Below, piece by piece: positions 54,445-62,045 of a DNA stretch of 64,000 bases. The translations under genes were made by a program, and so were the position numbers. This DNA is from Segatella copri (GTDB taxonomy: Bacteria > Bacteroidota > Bacteroidia > Bacteroidales > Bacteroidaceae), in contig NZ_CATKVU010000006.1 of assembly GCF_949820605.1 (NCBI RefSeq), forward strand, positions 1,472,501 through 1,536,500, written 5' to 3'. Below the pieces are notes generated by a model. The model saw only the letters and a program-made list of their open reading frames with translations. It had not been told where the DNA came from and made no database searches. Position 1 is the stretch's first letter; each line of letters starts with the position of its first letter.

Positions 54445-56856
54445 ATGAAAAATAGATTATTGATACTCACAATATGCCTCATCGCAACCATAAAGATGAT
54501 GGCGCAGGAGTTTACCCTTCACGGCAAAGTGGTAGACGAGAACAATCAGCCACTGGAGTTTGCCATCGTTTCGGTGGCTAGCCAGGGAAAGACTGCCGTT
54601 ACTTCGCTCAAGGGAGACTATAGCCTCAAACTGCATTCTGCAGACAGCGTGGTAGTCAAATTCTCATATATCGGCTTCAAGACAAAAACAAAAGTGCTGA
54701 GAAGACCGCGAGGAAAACAAACCCTGCAGGTGGTACTTCGCGAAGCATCCACCACCCTCGATGAGGTGAATATCAAGGGAGAGAAAATACAGTCGGACCA
54801 GATACAGGAGCTGAAGACTAAGGACATGAAGATGACGCCATCTGCCAACGGAAATGGGGTGGAAAGTCTGGTTCAGCAACAGGCTGGCGTGAGTACCCAT
54901 AACGAACTCTCTTCGCAATACAATGTACGTGGCGGTGCCTTCGATGAGAACTCAGTATACATCAACAACGTAGAAGTATTCCGCCCATTCCTGGTTCGCA
55001 GCGGACAGCAGGAAGGCCTCTCCGTCATCAACCCTTATATGGTAGATAAAATCGGTTTCTCAACCGGAGGATATGCTGCCAAATACGGAGACAAGATGAG
55101 TTCGGCTCTCGACATCACCTACAAAACCCTGAAAGCAAAAAGCAAGAAGCCGGTGGTTGAAGGCAGCCTGGCTGCCAGTCTGCTGGGTGCTGATGCATAC
55201 ATAGGTCTGGGAACCCAGAAGCTTTCATGGCTCAACAGCGTGCGCTACAAAACCACCTCTTACCTGCTCGGTTCGATGGAAACCAAAGGCGAATACAAGC
55301 CAAACTATCTGGACTATCAGACCTATCTGAGTTACCAGCCCAACAAACGCTGGAAACTAGACTTCATAGGCTACATCTCTGATAATCACTACAACTTCGA
55401 ACCGGAAGACCGGGAAACGAAGTTCGGAACAATGGAAAACGTAAAGAGCTTCAGAGTATATTTTGACGGTCAGGAGAAAGACCGCTTCCTCACCTACTTC
55501 GGTACACTCGGCATTACCCGCCAGTTTACAGCCAACACCAGTCTCTCGCTTCTGGGCAGTGCTTTCTATACCAAGGAACAGGAGAAATATGACATTCAGG
55601 GTCAATATTGGCTCGATGAGACCGAAACCTCAGAAAACCTGGGTGTAGGTACCTATTTCGAACATGCCCGAAACTATCTTACGGCTCGCGTGATGAGTGC
55701 CAAACTGATGCTCAAGCACAAGGTGAAGAAACATCAGATGGAAGCGGCAGTAAGTCTGAAGCGTGAACATATCGAGGAGAATTCTGTAGAATATGAGATG
55801 CGTGATTCCGCAGGATACAGTATTCCTCACAATGGCAAAGACCTCTATATGGTTTATTCACTGAAGGCTCGCAACGAACTGAATGCCAACCGAATGGAAG
55901 CTTACATCCAGGACACCTACCGTTTTTCGGGAGGAACAGCCGACAGTACCGGTAATGGACAGACACATTACACCCTGAACTATGGTATCAGAATGAGTCA
56001 TTGGAATTTCAACAGAGAAACCATCGTGAGTCCTCGTCTGTCGCTCGCCATCATACCAGCCAACCACGAAAATACCACTCTCCGTTTTGCGGCAGGTCTG
56101 TATTATCAGGCTCCATTCTTCAAGGAATTGAGAGATACATCTACGGTGAACGGCATAACCATCGCATCGCTGAACGAGAAAATCAAGAGTCAGCGAAGCA
56201 TCCACTTCATCGCCGGCTACGACTATAGGTTCAAGCTAGGAGACCAACGCTATAAATTCTCTGCCGAAGCCTATTACAAGGCTTTGAGCAATCTGGTTCC
56301 TTATTCTGTAAGTAACGTGAAGGTAGTTTATTACGGACAGAACGAATGCAGCGGTCATGCGGCAGGACTCGACTTCAAACTCTACGGAGAATTTGTTCCG
56401 GGTACCGATTCCTGGCTCAGTCTTTCGCTCATGGATACAAAGATGAAACTGGGTGGCAAGAGCATCCCTTTGCCTACCGACCAGCGTTATGCGGTAAACC
56501 TCTTCTTCACCGATTATTTCCCGGGCAGCAAGAAGTGGCGCATGTCTTTGAAACTCGCCTTTGCCGATGGTCTTCCTTTTGCAGCACCCCACAGAGAGCT
56601 GGAGACCAACAGTTTCCGTGCCACCGCCTATCGCCGTGCAGATATCGGTATGAGTTATCAGCTGCTCGACAACAGCCGCCGGGAGAAGAAGACCTTCCTG
56701 AAGAATGTGATGTTGGGGGTAGATTGTCTCAACCTCTTCGGCATAGACAACGTAAACAGCTATTACTGGGTGACAGATGTAACCAGTCAGCAATACGCCG
56801 TACCTAATTATCTTACCGGCAGACAGCTCAATGCCCGCATTCTTTTGGAATTTTAG
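54445..56856 (+). CDS. TonB-dependent outer-membrane receptor
   Basis: An 803-residue receptor. It has a signal peptide (MKNRLLILTICLIATIKMMA) and an N-terminal carboxypeptidase-regulatory-like domain (FTLHGKVVDENNQPLEFAIV). A plug domain follows (VESLVQQQAGVSTHNELSSQ, YNVRGGAFDENSVYINNVEV). The C-terminal barrel of ~22 strands ends NARILLEF with the terminal Phe required for BAM recognition. No SusD gene is adjacent, so this is not a standard polysaccharide utilisation pair; the ligand is unknown. The start at 54445 follows the promoter and a long leader. Confidence 0.9.
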   Translation: MKNRLLILTICLIATIKMMAQEFTLHGKVVDENNQPLEFAIVSVASQGKTAVTSLKGDYSLKLHSADSVVVKFSYIGFKTKTKVLRRPRGKQTLQVVLREASTTLDEVNIKGEKIQSDQIQELKTKDMKMTPSANGNGVESLVQQQAGVSTHNELSSQYNVRGGAFDENSVYINNVEVFRPFLVRSGQQEGLSVINPYMVDKIGFSTGGYAAKYGDKMSSALDITYKTLKAKSKKPVVEGSLAASLLGADAYIGLGTQKLSWLNSVRYKTTSYLLGSMETKGEYKPNYLDYQTYLSYQPNKRWKLDFIGYISDNHYNFEPEDRETKFGTMENVKSFRVYFDGQEKDRFLTYFGTLGITRQFTANTSLSLLGSAFYTKEQEKYDIQGQYWLDETETSENLGVGTYFEHARNYLTARVMSAKLMLKHKVKKHQMEAAVSLKREHIEENSVEYEMRDSAGYSIPHNGKDLYMVYSLKARNELNANRMEAYIQDTYRFSGGTADSTGNGQTHYTLNYGIRMSHWNFNRETIVSPRLSLAIIPANHENTTLRFAAGLYYQAPFFKELRDTSTVNGITIASLNEKIKSQRSIHFIAGYDYRFKLGDQRYKFSAEAYYKALSNLVPYSVSNVKVVYYGQNECSGHAAGLDFKLYGEFVPGTDSWLSLSLMDTKMKLGGKSIPLPTDQRYAVNLFFTDYFPGSKKWRMSLKLAFADGLPFAAPHRELETNSFRATAYRRADIGMSYQLLDNSRREKKTFLKNVMLGVDCLNLFGIDNVNSYYWVTDVTSQQYAVPNYLTGRQLNARILLEF

Positions 56857-56898
56857 GACCAAATAATAGTGATTTTTCACATTATTCTAAATATTTAA

Positions 56899-56929
56899 CC
56901 GTAGATAGTTCGCTATCTGCGGTTTTTTT
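56899..56929 (+). terminator. Terminator of the TonB-receptor gene
   Basis: Stem CCGTAGATAG/CTATCTGCGG with a TTCG loop (56899-56922) and seven T. Its T-run merges into the promoter of the next gene. Confidence 0.85.
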
Positions 56930-56931
56930 CG

Positions 56932-56939
56932 TATCTTTG
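56932..56939 (+). promoter_or_regulatory. -7 box of the carboxyltransferase operon
   Basis: TATCTTTG followed by CGCCC lies just after the preceding terminator, about 95 bases before the ATG at 57034. Confidence 0.55.
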
Positions 56940-57033
56940 CGCCCGAATTATGCGATGACGGTTCGTCCGCTCATTCCATGGATTCAGGAAACCATTCTAT
57001 AAAGAATAAAGAAATAATACATAATAATCAATT

Positions 57034-58599
57034 ATGAGCAAACAAGTAGAAAAGATTAAGGAGCTGATCGCTAAGCGCGAACAGGCTCGTCTTGGCGGTG
57101 GCGAGAAGGCCATCGAGAAGCAGCATGCACGTGGCAAATATACCGCTCGTGAGCGTATCGAAATGTTGGTAGATGCCGGCAGTTTCGAGGAGTATGATAT
57201 GTTCAAGTTGCATCGTTGCACTAACTTTGGCATGGAGAAGAAGCAGTACCTCGGTGATGGTGTTGTAGCTGGTAGCGCTACTATAGCCGGCCGTCTGGTT
57301 TACGTATATGCTCAGGACTTCACCGTAAATGGTGGTTCACTCTCTGAGACTATGGCACAGAAGATCTGCAAGGTAATGGATATGGCTATGACTATGGGTG
57401 CACCTGTTATCTGCATGAATGACTCAGGTGGTGCTCGTATTCAGGAAGGTATCTGCGCCCTCGCTGGTTATGGTGAGATTTTCGAGCGCAACATCCTCGC
57501 TTCTGGTGTCATCCCACAGATTTCTGCTATCATGGGCCCTTGCGCCGGTGGTGCCGTTTACTCTCCAGGTTTGACCGACTTCATCATCATGAAGGAGCAG
57601 ACTTCTTACATGTTCCTGACTGGTCCTAAGGTTGTCAAGACCGTAACTGGTGAGGACATCGATGCAGAGCACCTCGGTGGTGCATCTGTTCACGCAACCA
57701 AGAGTGGTGTAACCCACTTCGCTGCTAAGACTGAGGAAGAGGCTATCGAGATGATCAAGAGCCTGCTCTCTTACATCCCTAGCAACAATACAGAAGAAGC
57801 TCCACGCGTAGAGTGCACAGACCCTATCGACCGCATGGACGATACTCTGAACGAGATTATCCCAGACGATCCAAACCAGGCATACGATATGTATAAGGTG
57901 ATTGGTGCAGTAACCGATAACGGAGAGTTCTTCGAGGTTCAGCCTAAGTTCGCCAAGAACATCATCACAGGTTTCGCCCGCTTCAATGGTCAGAGCGTTG
58001 GTATCGTAGCCAACCAGCCAGCAGCTTACGCAGGTGTACTCGATGTAAACGCTAGCCGCAAGGCAGCCCGCTTCGTTCGTTTCTGCGATGCCTTCAATAT
58101 TCCTATCGTATCTCTCGTTGACGTACCAGGATTCTTGCCAGGTACAGGTCAGGAGTACAATGCTGTCATCCTCCACGGTGCACAGTTGCTCTACGCTTAC
58201 GGCGAGGCTACCGTGCCAAAGATTACTATCACATTGCGTAAGAGCTATGGTGGTAGCCACATCGTGATGGGTTGCAAGCAGTTGCGTGCCGACTTGAACT
58301 TCGCTTGGCCATCTTCAGAGATTGCCGTAATGGGTGCCAGCGGTGCCGTTGCCGTTCTCTGTGGTAAGGAAGCCAAGGCTAAGAAGGAAGCTGGCGAGGA
58401 TGTAAAGGCATTCCTGGCTGAAAAGGAGCAGGAGTATACTGACAAGTTTGCTAATCCATATCAGGCAGCTCAGTATGGTTACATCGATGATGTCATCGAG
58501 CCACGTAACACCCGTTTCCGCATCTGCCGTGGTTTGGCTCAGCTCGCTACCAAGCGTCAGAGCTTGCCAGCTAAGAAGCATGGCTGTATGCCAATGTAA
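57034..58599 (+). CDS. Acyl-CoA carboxylase / methylmalonyl-CoA decarboxylase carboxyltransferase subunit
   Basis: A 521-residue biotin-dependent carboxyltransferase of the MmdA/PccB family. Crotonase-fold N and C domains are present, with MNDSGGARIQEGICALAGYG, GPCAGGAVYSPGLTDFIIM, ADQPAAYAGVLD-like NQPAAYAGVLDVNASRKAAR and VPGFLPGTGQEYNAVILHGA. It transfers carboxyl between biotin and propionyl- or methylmalonyl-CoA. Codons are of the highly expressed type. The 49-aa subunit and biotin carrier follow; no membrane beta subunit or biotin carboxylase is present in the window. Confidence 0.93.
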   Translation: MSKQVEKIKELIAKREQARLGGGEKAIEKQHARGKYTARERIEMLVDAGSFEEYDMFKLHRCTNFGMEKKQYLGDGVVAGSATIAGRLVYVYAQDFTVNGGSLSETMAQKICKVMDMAMTMGAPVICMNDSGGARIQEGICALAGYGEIFERNILASGVIPQISAIMGPCAGGAVYSPGLTDFIIMKEQTSYMFLTGPKVVKTVTGEDIDAEHLGGASVHATKSGVTHFAAKTEEEAIEMIKSLLSYIPSNNTEEAPRVECTDPIDRMDDTLNEIIPDDPNQAYDMYKVIGAVTDNGEFFEVQPKFAKNIITGFARFNGQSVGIVANQPAAYAGVLDVNASRKAARFVRFCDAFNIPIVSLVDVPGFLPGTGQEYNAVILHGAQLLYAYGEATVPKITITLRKSYGGSHIVMGCKQLRADLNFAWPSSEIAVMGASGAVAVLCGKEAKAKKEAGEDVKAFLAEKEQEYTDKFANPYQAAQYGYIDDVIEPRNTRFRICRGLAQLATKRQSLPAKKHGCMPM

Positions 58600-58608
58600 T
58601 ATAGAAAT

Positions 58609-58701
58609 GTTGAATGTTGAGTGTAGAATGTTGAGTTATATACAGACTCAACATAACAGAAGGGCGCAAGCCTAATTCAACACTCAACAATCAACACTCA
58701 A
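58609..58701. repeat. Inverted TGTTGAATGTTGAG repeat between the carboxyltransferase and 49-aa gene
   Basis: Left arm 58609-58637 (TTGAATGTTGAGTGTAGAAT...) and right arm 58673-58701 are reverse complements with a ~35-base spacer, so the mRNA can fold into a long hairpin inside the operon. It belongs to the same repeat family as 12072-12105. Confidence 0.6.
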
Positions 58702-58718
58702 AATTAAAGTAAAAACGA

Positions 58719-58868
58719 ATGGATAAGAATATTTATGCTGCGATTGCCATGGCACTCTATGAGTATCAGGGCAATAACGTACACGACAAGGAGCCTGGCA
58801 TCATCACTATCAAGCCACGTCAGACGATGTGGAACGCCAAGTTCTTGAGTTTAACAGCTAAACCATAA
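58719..58868 (+). CDS. 49-residue OadG/MmdD-like small subunit, no membrane helix
   Basis: It encodes MDKNIYAAIAMALYEYQGNN, then VHDKEPGIITIKPRQTMWNA and KFLSLTAKP. The IAMALYEY...ITI...WN.K pattern resembles the soluble C-terminal segment of gamma/delta subunits of sodium-pumping decarboxylases, but the N-terminal membrane helix is missing. It lies between the carboxyltransferase and the biotin carrier, where that subunit normally sits. It may anchor or assemble the biotin carrier. Confidence 0.65.
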   Translation: MDKNIYAAIAMALYEYQGNNVHDKEPGIITIKPRQTMWNAKFLSLTAKP

Positions 58869-58878
58869 TGTAATAGAA

Positions 58879-59304
58879 ATGAAAGAGTTTAAATATACAA
58901 TTGACGGAAAAGAATACAAGGTTCAGATTGACGCTGTTGAGGGTAACATCGCAAGCGTGAACGTGAATGGCGAAGCTTACAAGGTTGAAATGGAACAGGA
59001 GGCTGAGCCAGAGAAGAAAAAGGTTGTGCTCGGTCAGCCAGCTGCAGCATCTGATGATGCTGAGGCTACTCCAGCTGCCAACGTAAATACAGCCAATGCT
59101 GTAAAGGCTCCTCTCCCTGGTACTATCACCAGCATCGAGGTAGCTGTTGGTCAGGAGGTAAAGGCAGGTGATACTGTTGTCGTTCTCGAGGCTATGAAGA
59201 TGCAGAACAACATCGAGGCTGAGAAGGATGGTAAGGTTACTGCTATCTGCGTAAAACCTGGACAGGCTGTGCTCGAAGAGGATGCACTCGTAGTTATCGA
59301 GTAA
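58879..59304 (+). CDS. Biotin carboxyl carrier protein of the carboxylase/decarboxylase
   Basis: A 141-residue protein. An N-terminal beta region (FKYTIDGKEYKVQIDAVEGN) is followed by an Ala/Pro-rich linker and a C-terminal biotinyl domain with the biotin-attachment motif VVLEAMKMQNNIEAEKDGKV (Lys in EAMKM). It ends DALVVIE. It carries the carboxyl group between partner subunits. It begins 10 bases after the 49-aa gene and ends the operon before a terminator. Confidence 0.93.
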   Translation: MKEFKYTIDGKEYKVQIDAVEGNIASVNVNGEAYKVEMEQEAEPEKKKVVLGQPAAASDDAEATPAANVNTANAVKAPLPGTITSIEVAVGQEVKAGDTVVVLEAMKMQNNIEAEKDGKVTAICVKPGQAVLEEDALVVIE

Positions 59305-59365
59305 ATCAAGAATTTGAGAATGAGAGAATTATACTTCCTGATTCGGGAATTTATAAAGAATATCA

Positions 59366-59400
59366 AAGGTCGCAAGCTGTTAATTGTTTGCGACCTTTTT
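59366..59400 (+). terminator. Terminator of the carboxyltransferase operon
   Basis: Stem AAAGGTCGCAA/TTGCGACCTTT with T-run (59366-59400), directly after the biotin carrier gene. Confidence 0.8.
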
Positions 59401-59477
59401 CTATACTGCTGTATGAGCATAAACTGCTATACAAAGTAATTTTTTTACTAAAGAAAAAAGACATAAAGTACAATAAA

Positions 59478-60287
59478 ATGATAGATTTAACAGAAGAACA
59501 GATAGAAAGATACAGCCGCCACATCCTCCTTCAGGATGTAGGCCTCGAGGGACAGGAAAAGCTCCTCAATGCCAAGGTACTCATCGTGGGTGCTGGAGGA
59601 TTGGGGTCCCCAGTTGCCCTCTACCTCGCTGCAGCTGGCGTGGGACATATCGGTATCGTGGATGCCGATGTGGTTGACCTCAGTAACCTGCAACGCCAGG
59701 TTATCCATCAGACCAAAGACTTGAATACTCCTAAGGTGGAAAGCGCCAAGGAGAAGATGATTGCCATCAATCCTGATGTAGAGGTGACAACATATCATAC
59801 TTTCCTCGCCTCAGACAATGCCGAGGAAATCATCAAGCCATGGGATTTCATCATCGATTGCACCGATAACTTCCCGGTGAAGTTCCTCATCAATGATGCC
59901 TGTGTGCGACTGGGCAAGGCATTCTCGCATGGCGGCATCCTGAGATTCCAGGGGCAGACCTTCACCCATCTGCCAGGCACGGCTTGTTACCGTTGTTTCT
60001 TCAAGGAGCCACCTCCAGCAGGCACTGTTCCTACCAGTAGCCAGGCAGGAGTCCTTGGTGCCATCGCTGGTATGCTCGGAACCATCCAGGCTGCCGAGGC
60101 GTTGAAGTACTTCCTCGGTGTGGGCGAACTGCTCACCGACCGATTGCTCACCTTTGATGCCAAGACGATGAACTTCCGCACCATCAAGGTAAAGAAGCGT
60201 GCATCCTGTGAAATCTGCGGCGACCACCCTACCATCGATCATCTCATCGACTACGAGCAGGCTGCGTGTGATTTGAAACACCACTAA
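59478..60287 (+). CDS. MoeB/ThiF-family adenylyltransferase
   Basis: A 269-residue E1-like enzyme adenylating a sulphur-carrier C-terminus. The nucleotide-binding motif is VLIVGAGGLGSPVALYLAAA, the conserved Arg/Asn set is in LSNLQRQVIHQTKDLNTPKV, the substrate region is DFIIDCTDNFPVKFLINDAC, and zinc Cys pairs are seen in CYRCFF and CEICGDHP. The start at 59478 (MIDLTEEQIERYSRH) matches the family. Whether it serves molybdopterin or thiamine synthesis cannot be told, since neither moaD nor thiS lies nearby. Confidence 0.88.
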   Translation: MIDLTEEQIERYSRHILLQDVGLEGQEKLLNAKVLIVGAGGLGSPVALYLAAAGVGHIGIVDADVVDLSNLQRQVIHQTKDLNTPKVESAKEKMIAINPDVEVTTYHTFLASDNAEEIIKPWDFIIDCTDNFPVKFLINDACVRLGKAFSHGGILRFQGQTFTHLPGTACYRCFFKEPPPAGTVPTSSQAGVLGAIAGMLGTIQAAEALKYFLGVGELLTDRLLTFDAKTMNFRTIKVKKRASCEICGDHPTIDHLIDYEQAACDLKHH

Positions 60288-60329
60288 GATTTAGTGATTA
60301 TTTTCGAATAAACACATATAACAAAAAGC

Positions 60330-60376
60330 AAAGTCACAATACCCAGCTCTATCAGCTAGGTATTGTGACTTTTTTT
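60330..60376 (+). terminator. Terminator of the MoeB/ThiF gene
   Basis: Stem AAGTCACAATACC/GGTATTGTGACTT (60331-60371) followed by seven T. Confidence 0.85.
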
Positions 60377-60475
60377 CAGAACCGTCCCCAAGCCCAACAA
60401 AGAACAAAAACCTTGATTATAAGATACTTTAAAAACATTTCTCCCATTTTTCTTGCATGATTCAGATAATAATCG

Positions 60476-60483
60476 TATTTTTG
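60476..60483 (+). promoter_or_regulatory. -7 box of the 60507 gene
   Basis: TATTTTTG followed by CAGC lies 24 bases before the ATG at 60507, which excludes the longer start at 60453. Confidence 0.55.
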
Positions 60484-60506
60484 CAGCAGATAAAATACGC
60501 AAGCTT

Positions 60507-60788
60507 ATGAAAGAGAAAAGATATCCTATTGGCTGGCATCCGGCTAATGAAGAAGAAGCCATGGCTAGGATTGAAGCTATTGAGGCGGAGTATGAAAGGA
60601 CAGGTGTTAGCTATAATGAAGAAGAGTTTTTCAATAAACTAAATGAAGAACGAACATGGTCAAATGCAGATGACTTTGAAAAAGAACTAACGGCACAAGA
60701 CCCGTGGCTAGAAGATTGGAAACGTTCTATCAGTATAGAAGATTTTAGAAAGAACTGCAAGAATAAACTGAATAAGCTTTTTCCGTAA
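60507..60788 (+). CDS. Hypothetical small acidic protein
   Basis: I do not recognise this 93-residue protein. It is acidic and helical (NEEEAMARIEAIEAEYERTG, EEEFFNKLNEERTWSNADDF), with a Trp-rich acidic middle (AQDPWLEDWKRSIS) and a lysine-rich end. The size and charge resemble antitoxins, but no toxin follows. A near-identical promoter box opens the next small gene 40 bases downstream of the stop. Confidence 0.6.
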   Translation: MKEKRYPIGWHPANEEEAMARIEAIEAEYERTGVSYNEEEFFNKLNEERTWSNADDFEKELTAQDPWLEDWKRSISIEDFRKNCKNKLNKLFP

Positions 60789-60811
60789 CTTTCCTCCCGT
60801 ATTCCTTGCAC

Positions 60812-60819
60812 TATTTTTG
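60812..60819 (+). promoter_or_regulatory. -7 box of the 60863 remnant
   Basis: TATTTTTG followed by CAGCG, 43 bases before the ATG at 60863, with a Shine-Dalgarno AGGAGG at about 60847-60853. Confidence 0.5.
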
Positions 60820-60862
60820 CAGCGACATAAATAACAATATAATTAATAGGAGGAACAGAATT

Positions 60863-61054
60863 ATGGCACTAGCAATAAAAGCAATACCAACACTCTATGG
60901 TGAGGAAGCTAGTCGTTTCCAAGAAATGGCAGACGAAACAGAGCGCAAATATGATAATACCCCATGGCACTCATGCCATGGGGTATCATTATTATTGAAG
61001 GTGAGGCTTTTTAGTCTGCCCAAATGCTGCCACTTGCATCGCGATAGTCACTAA
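60863..61054 (+). pseudogene. Truncated antitoxin-like gene remnant
   Basis: The first ~31 residues (MALAIKAIPTLYGEEASRFQ, then EMADETERKYDN) look like the start of small Bacteroidetes antitoxin-type proteins. The frame then runs into a 13-bp perfect hairpin (60957-60986) and continues as unrelated residues to 61054, overlapping the antisense gene at 61011-61172. I read it as a gene cut off by an inserted terminator or a deletion. Confidence 0.5.
60957..60986. terminator. 13-bp perfect hairpin
   Basis: ATACCCCATGGCA (60957-60969) and TGCCATGGGGTAT (60974-60986) around a CTCA loop. It probably terminates both the remnant and the converging BspA-like operon; T-runs are weak. Confidence 0.6.
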
Positions 61055-61172
61055 CCGATCCTTCGCTATAATCCTCTTCCTTTGCTTTCAATATTTCAGA
61101 GCCCGCGAGGATAGATATAGTCTCCATTTGGTAGACATTCAGTTCTGGCTTTATATATTCTTTCTTTTTCAT
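61011..61172 (-). CDS. 53-residue peptide downstream of the BspA-like gene
   Basis: It encodes MKKKEYIKPELNVYQMETIS, then ILAGSEILKAKEEDYSEGSV and SDYRDASGSIWAD. It starts 15 bases after the BspA-like stop on the same strand, so it is probably cotranscribed. The N-terminal KKxYIKPxxxVxxME...LAGS pattern recurs in small Prevotella peptides and looks like a leader followed by a short acidic core. Function unknown. Confidence 0.6.
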   Translation of the reverse strand: MKKKEYIKPELNVYQMETISILAGSEILKAKEEDYSEGSVSDYRDASGSIWAD

Positions 61173-61187
61173 AATTCTCAGTTCTTT

Positions 61188-62045
61188 TTATTTGATGATA
61201 ACTTTCATTGTCTTGCTGCCACGCTTCACGATGTTGATGCCCTTCTGAGGAGCGCTGAGGCGATTGCCCTGCAGGTCATAATATACAGCCTTATCGTCTG
61301 CAATGGTGTTGAGGCTGTCGATGGCTGTTGTGTTGTCACCGATGGCGATGCTGAACATCTTAGCACCAGCAGATGATGAAGTGTTGTCTACCATGTAAGC
61401 ACGGAAAGGCTTGCTGCCCACCTGTGTTGTGCTTGTGTTCTCCAACAGCTTGGTAGGGTTCATCAGTTTGTCGCCCTTCACGATGTAGCAGTTGTTGTCA
61501 GCAACCTTGTCGAACACCTTCTTTGTATAGAGACCCTGGAGCAGATAGCTACCATCAGCAGCAGATACTACCTTTTGCGCAATCTCCTTGTTGGCTTCAG
61601 AGATGCTGAAAGTGGTCTCACCATTGTTCATCTTGATGATAACAGGAGTGCCTGCTGTGATGCTTGTCTCAATCTCTTCGAGCTGAATGGTGCTTGTGCT
61701 CTCGTTAGCCGAAAGCAGTTTGAAGGCACGGAAGTTCTTATCTGCAAGCGACACCTCGAAAGGCAAGCAGAGCGTTGCCCATGTGGTGCCTTCCTTCATT
61801 TCACGGCTATAAGATGCAGCCTTGGCTGAGAACGGTTCGTAAGCCACAAAGTCCTTTTCATCGTCAAGAGCAAGACTCGCTGCTGTAAGAGTTTCTCCTG
61901 ATGCCCCAATCTTTTCGTCGCCATTCTTACCTACCAGCTTGCTGAAGTAGCCAGTCTTGTAGTTGGCATATTTGTAGTTGGTCTTGCTACCGTCATAGCC
62001 GTTGAGTTTTTCGCAACCATAGAACATATCATTACCATGAGTAAC
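61188..62045 (-). pseudogene. C-terminal part of BspA-like surface protein, beyond an amber codon
   Basis: The same reading frame continues after the TAG at 62046-62048, with VTHGNDMFYGCEKLNGYDGS matching the ends of the preceding repeat units. About 270 residues of beta-rich sequence follow. It closes with LQGNRLSAPQKGINIVKRGS..., like the C-terminal sorting segments of Prevotella secreted proteins. An internal ATG at 62027 could restart translation, but without a signal peptide the product would not be exported. It is therefore most likely the dead end of one gene. Confidence 0.75.
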
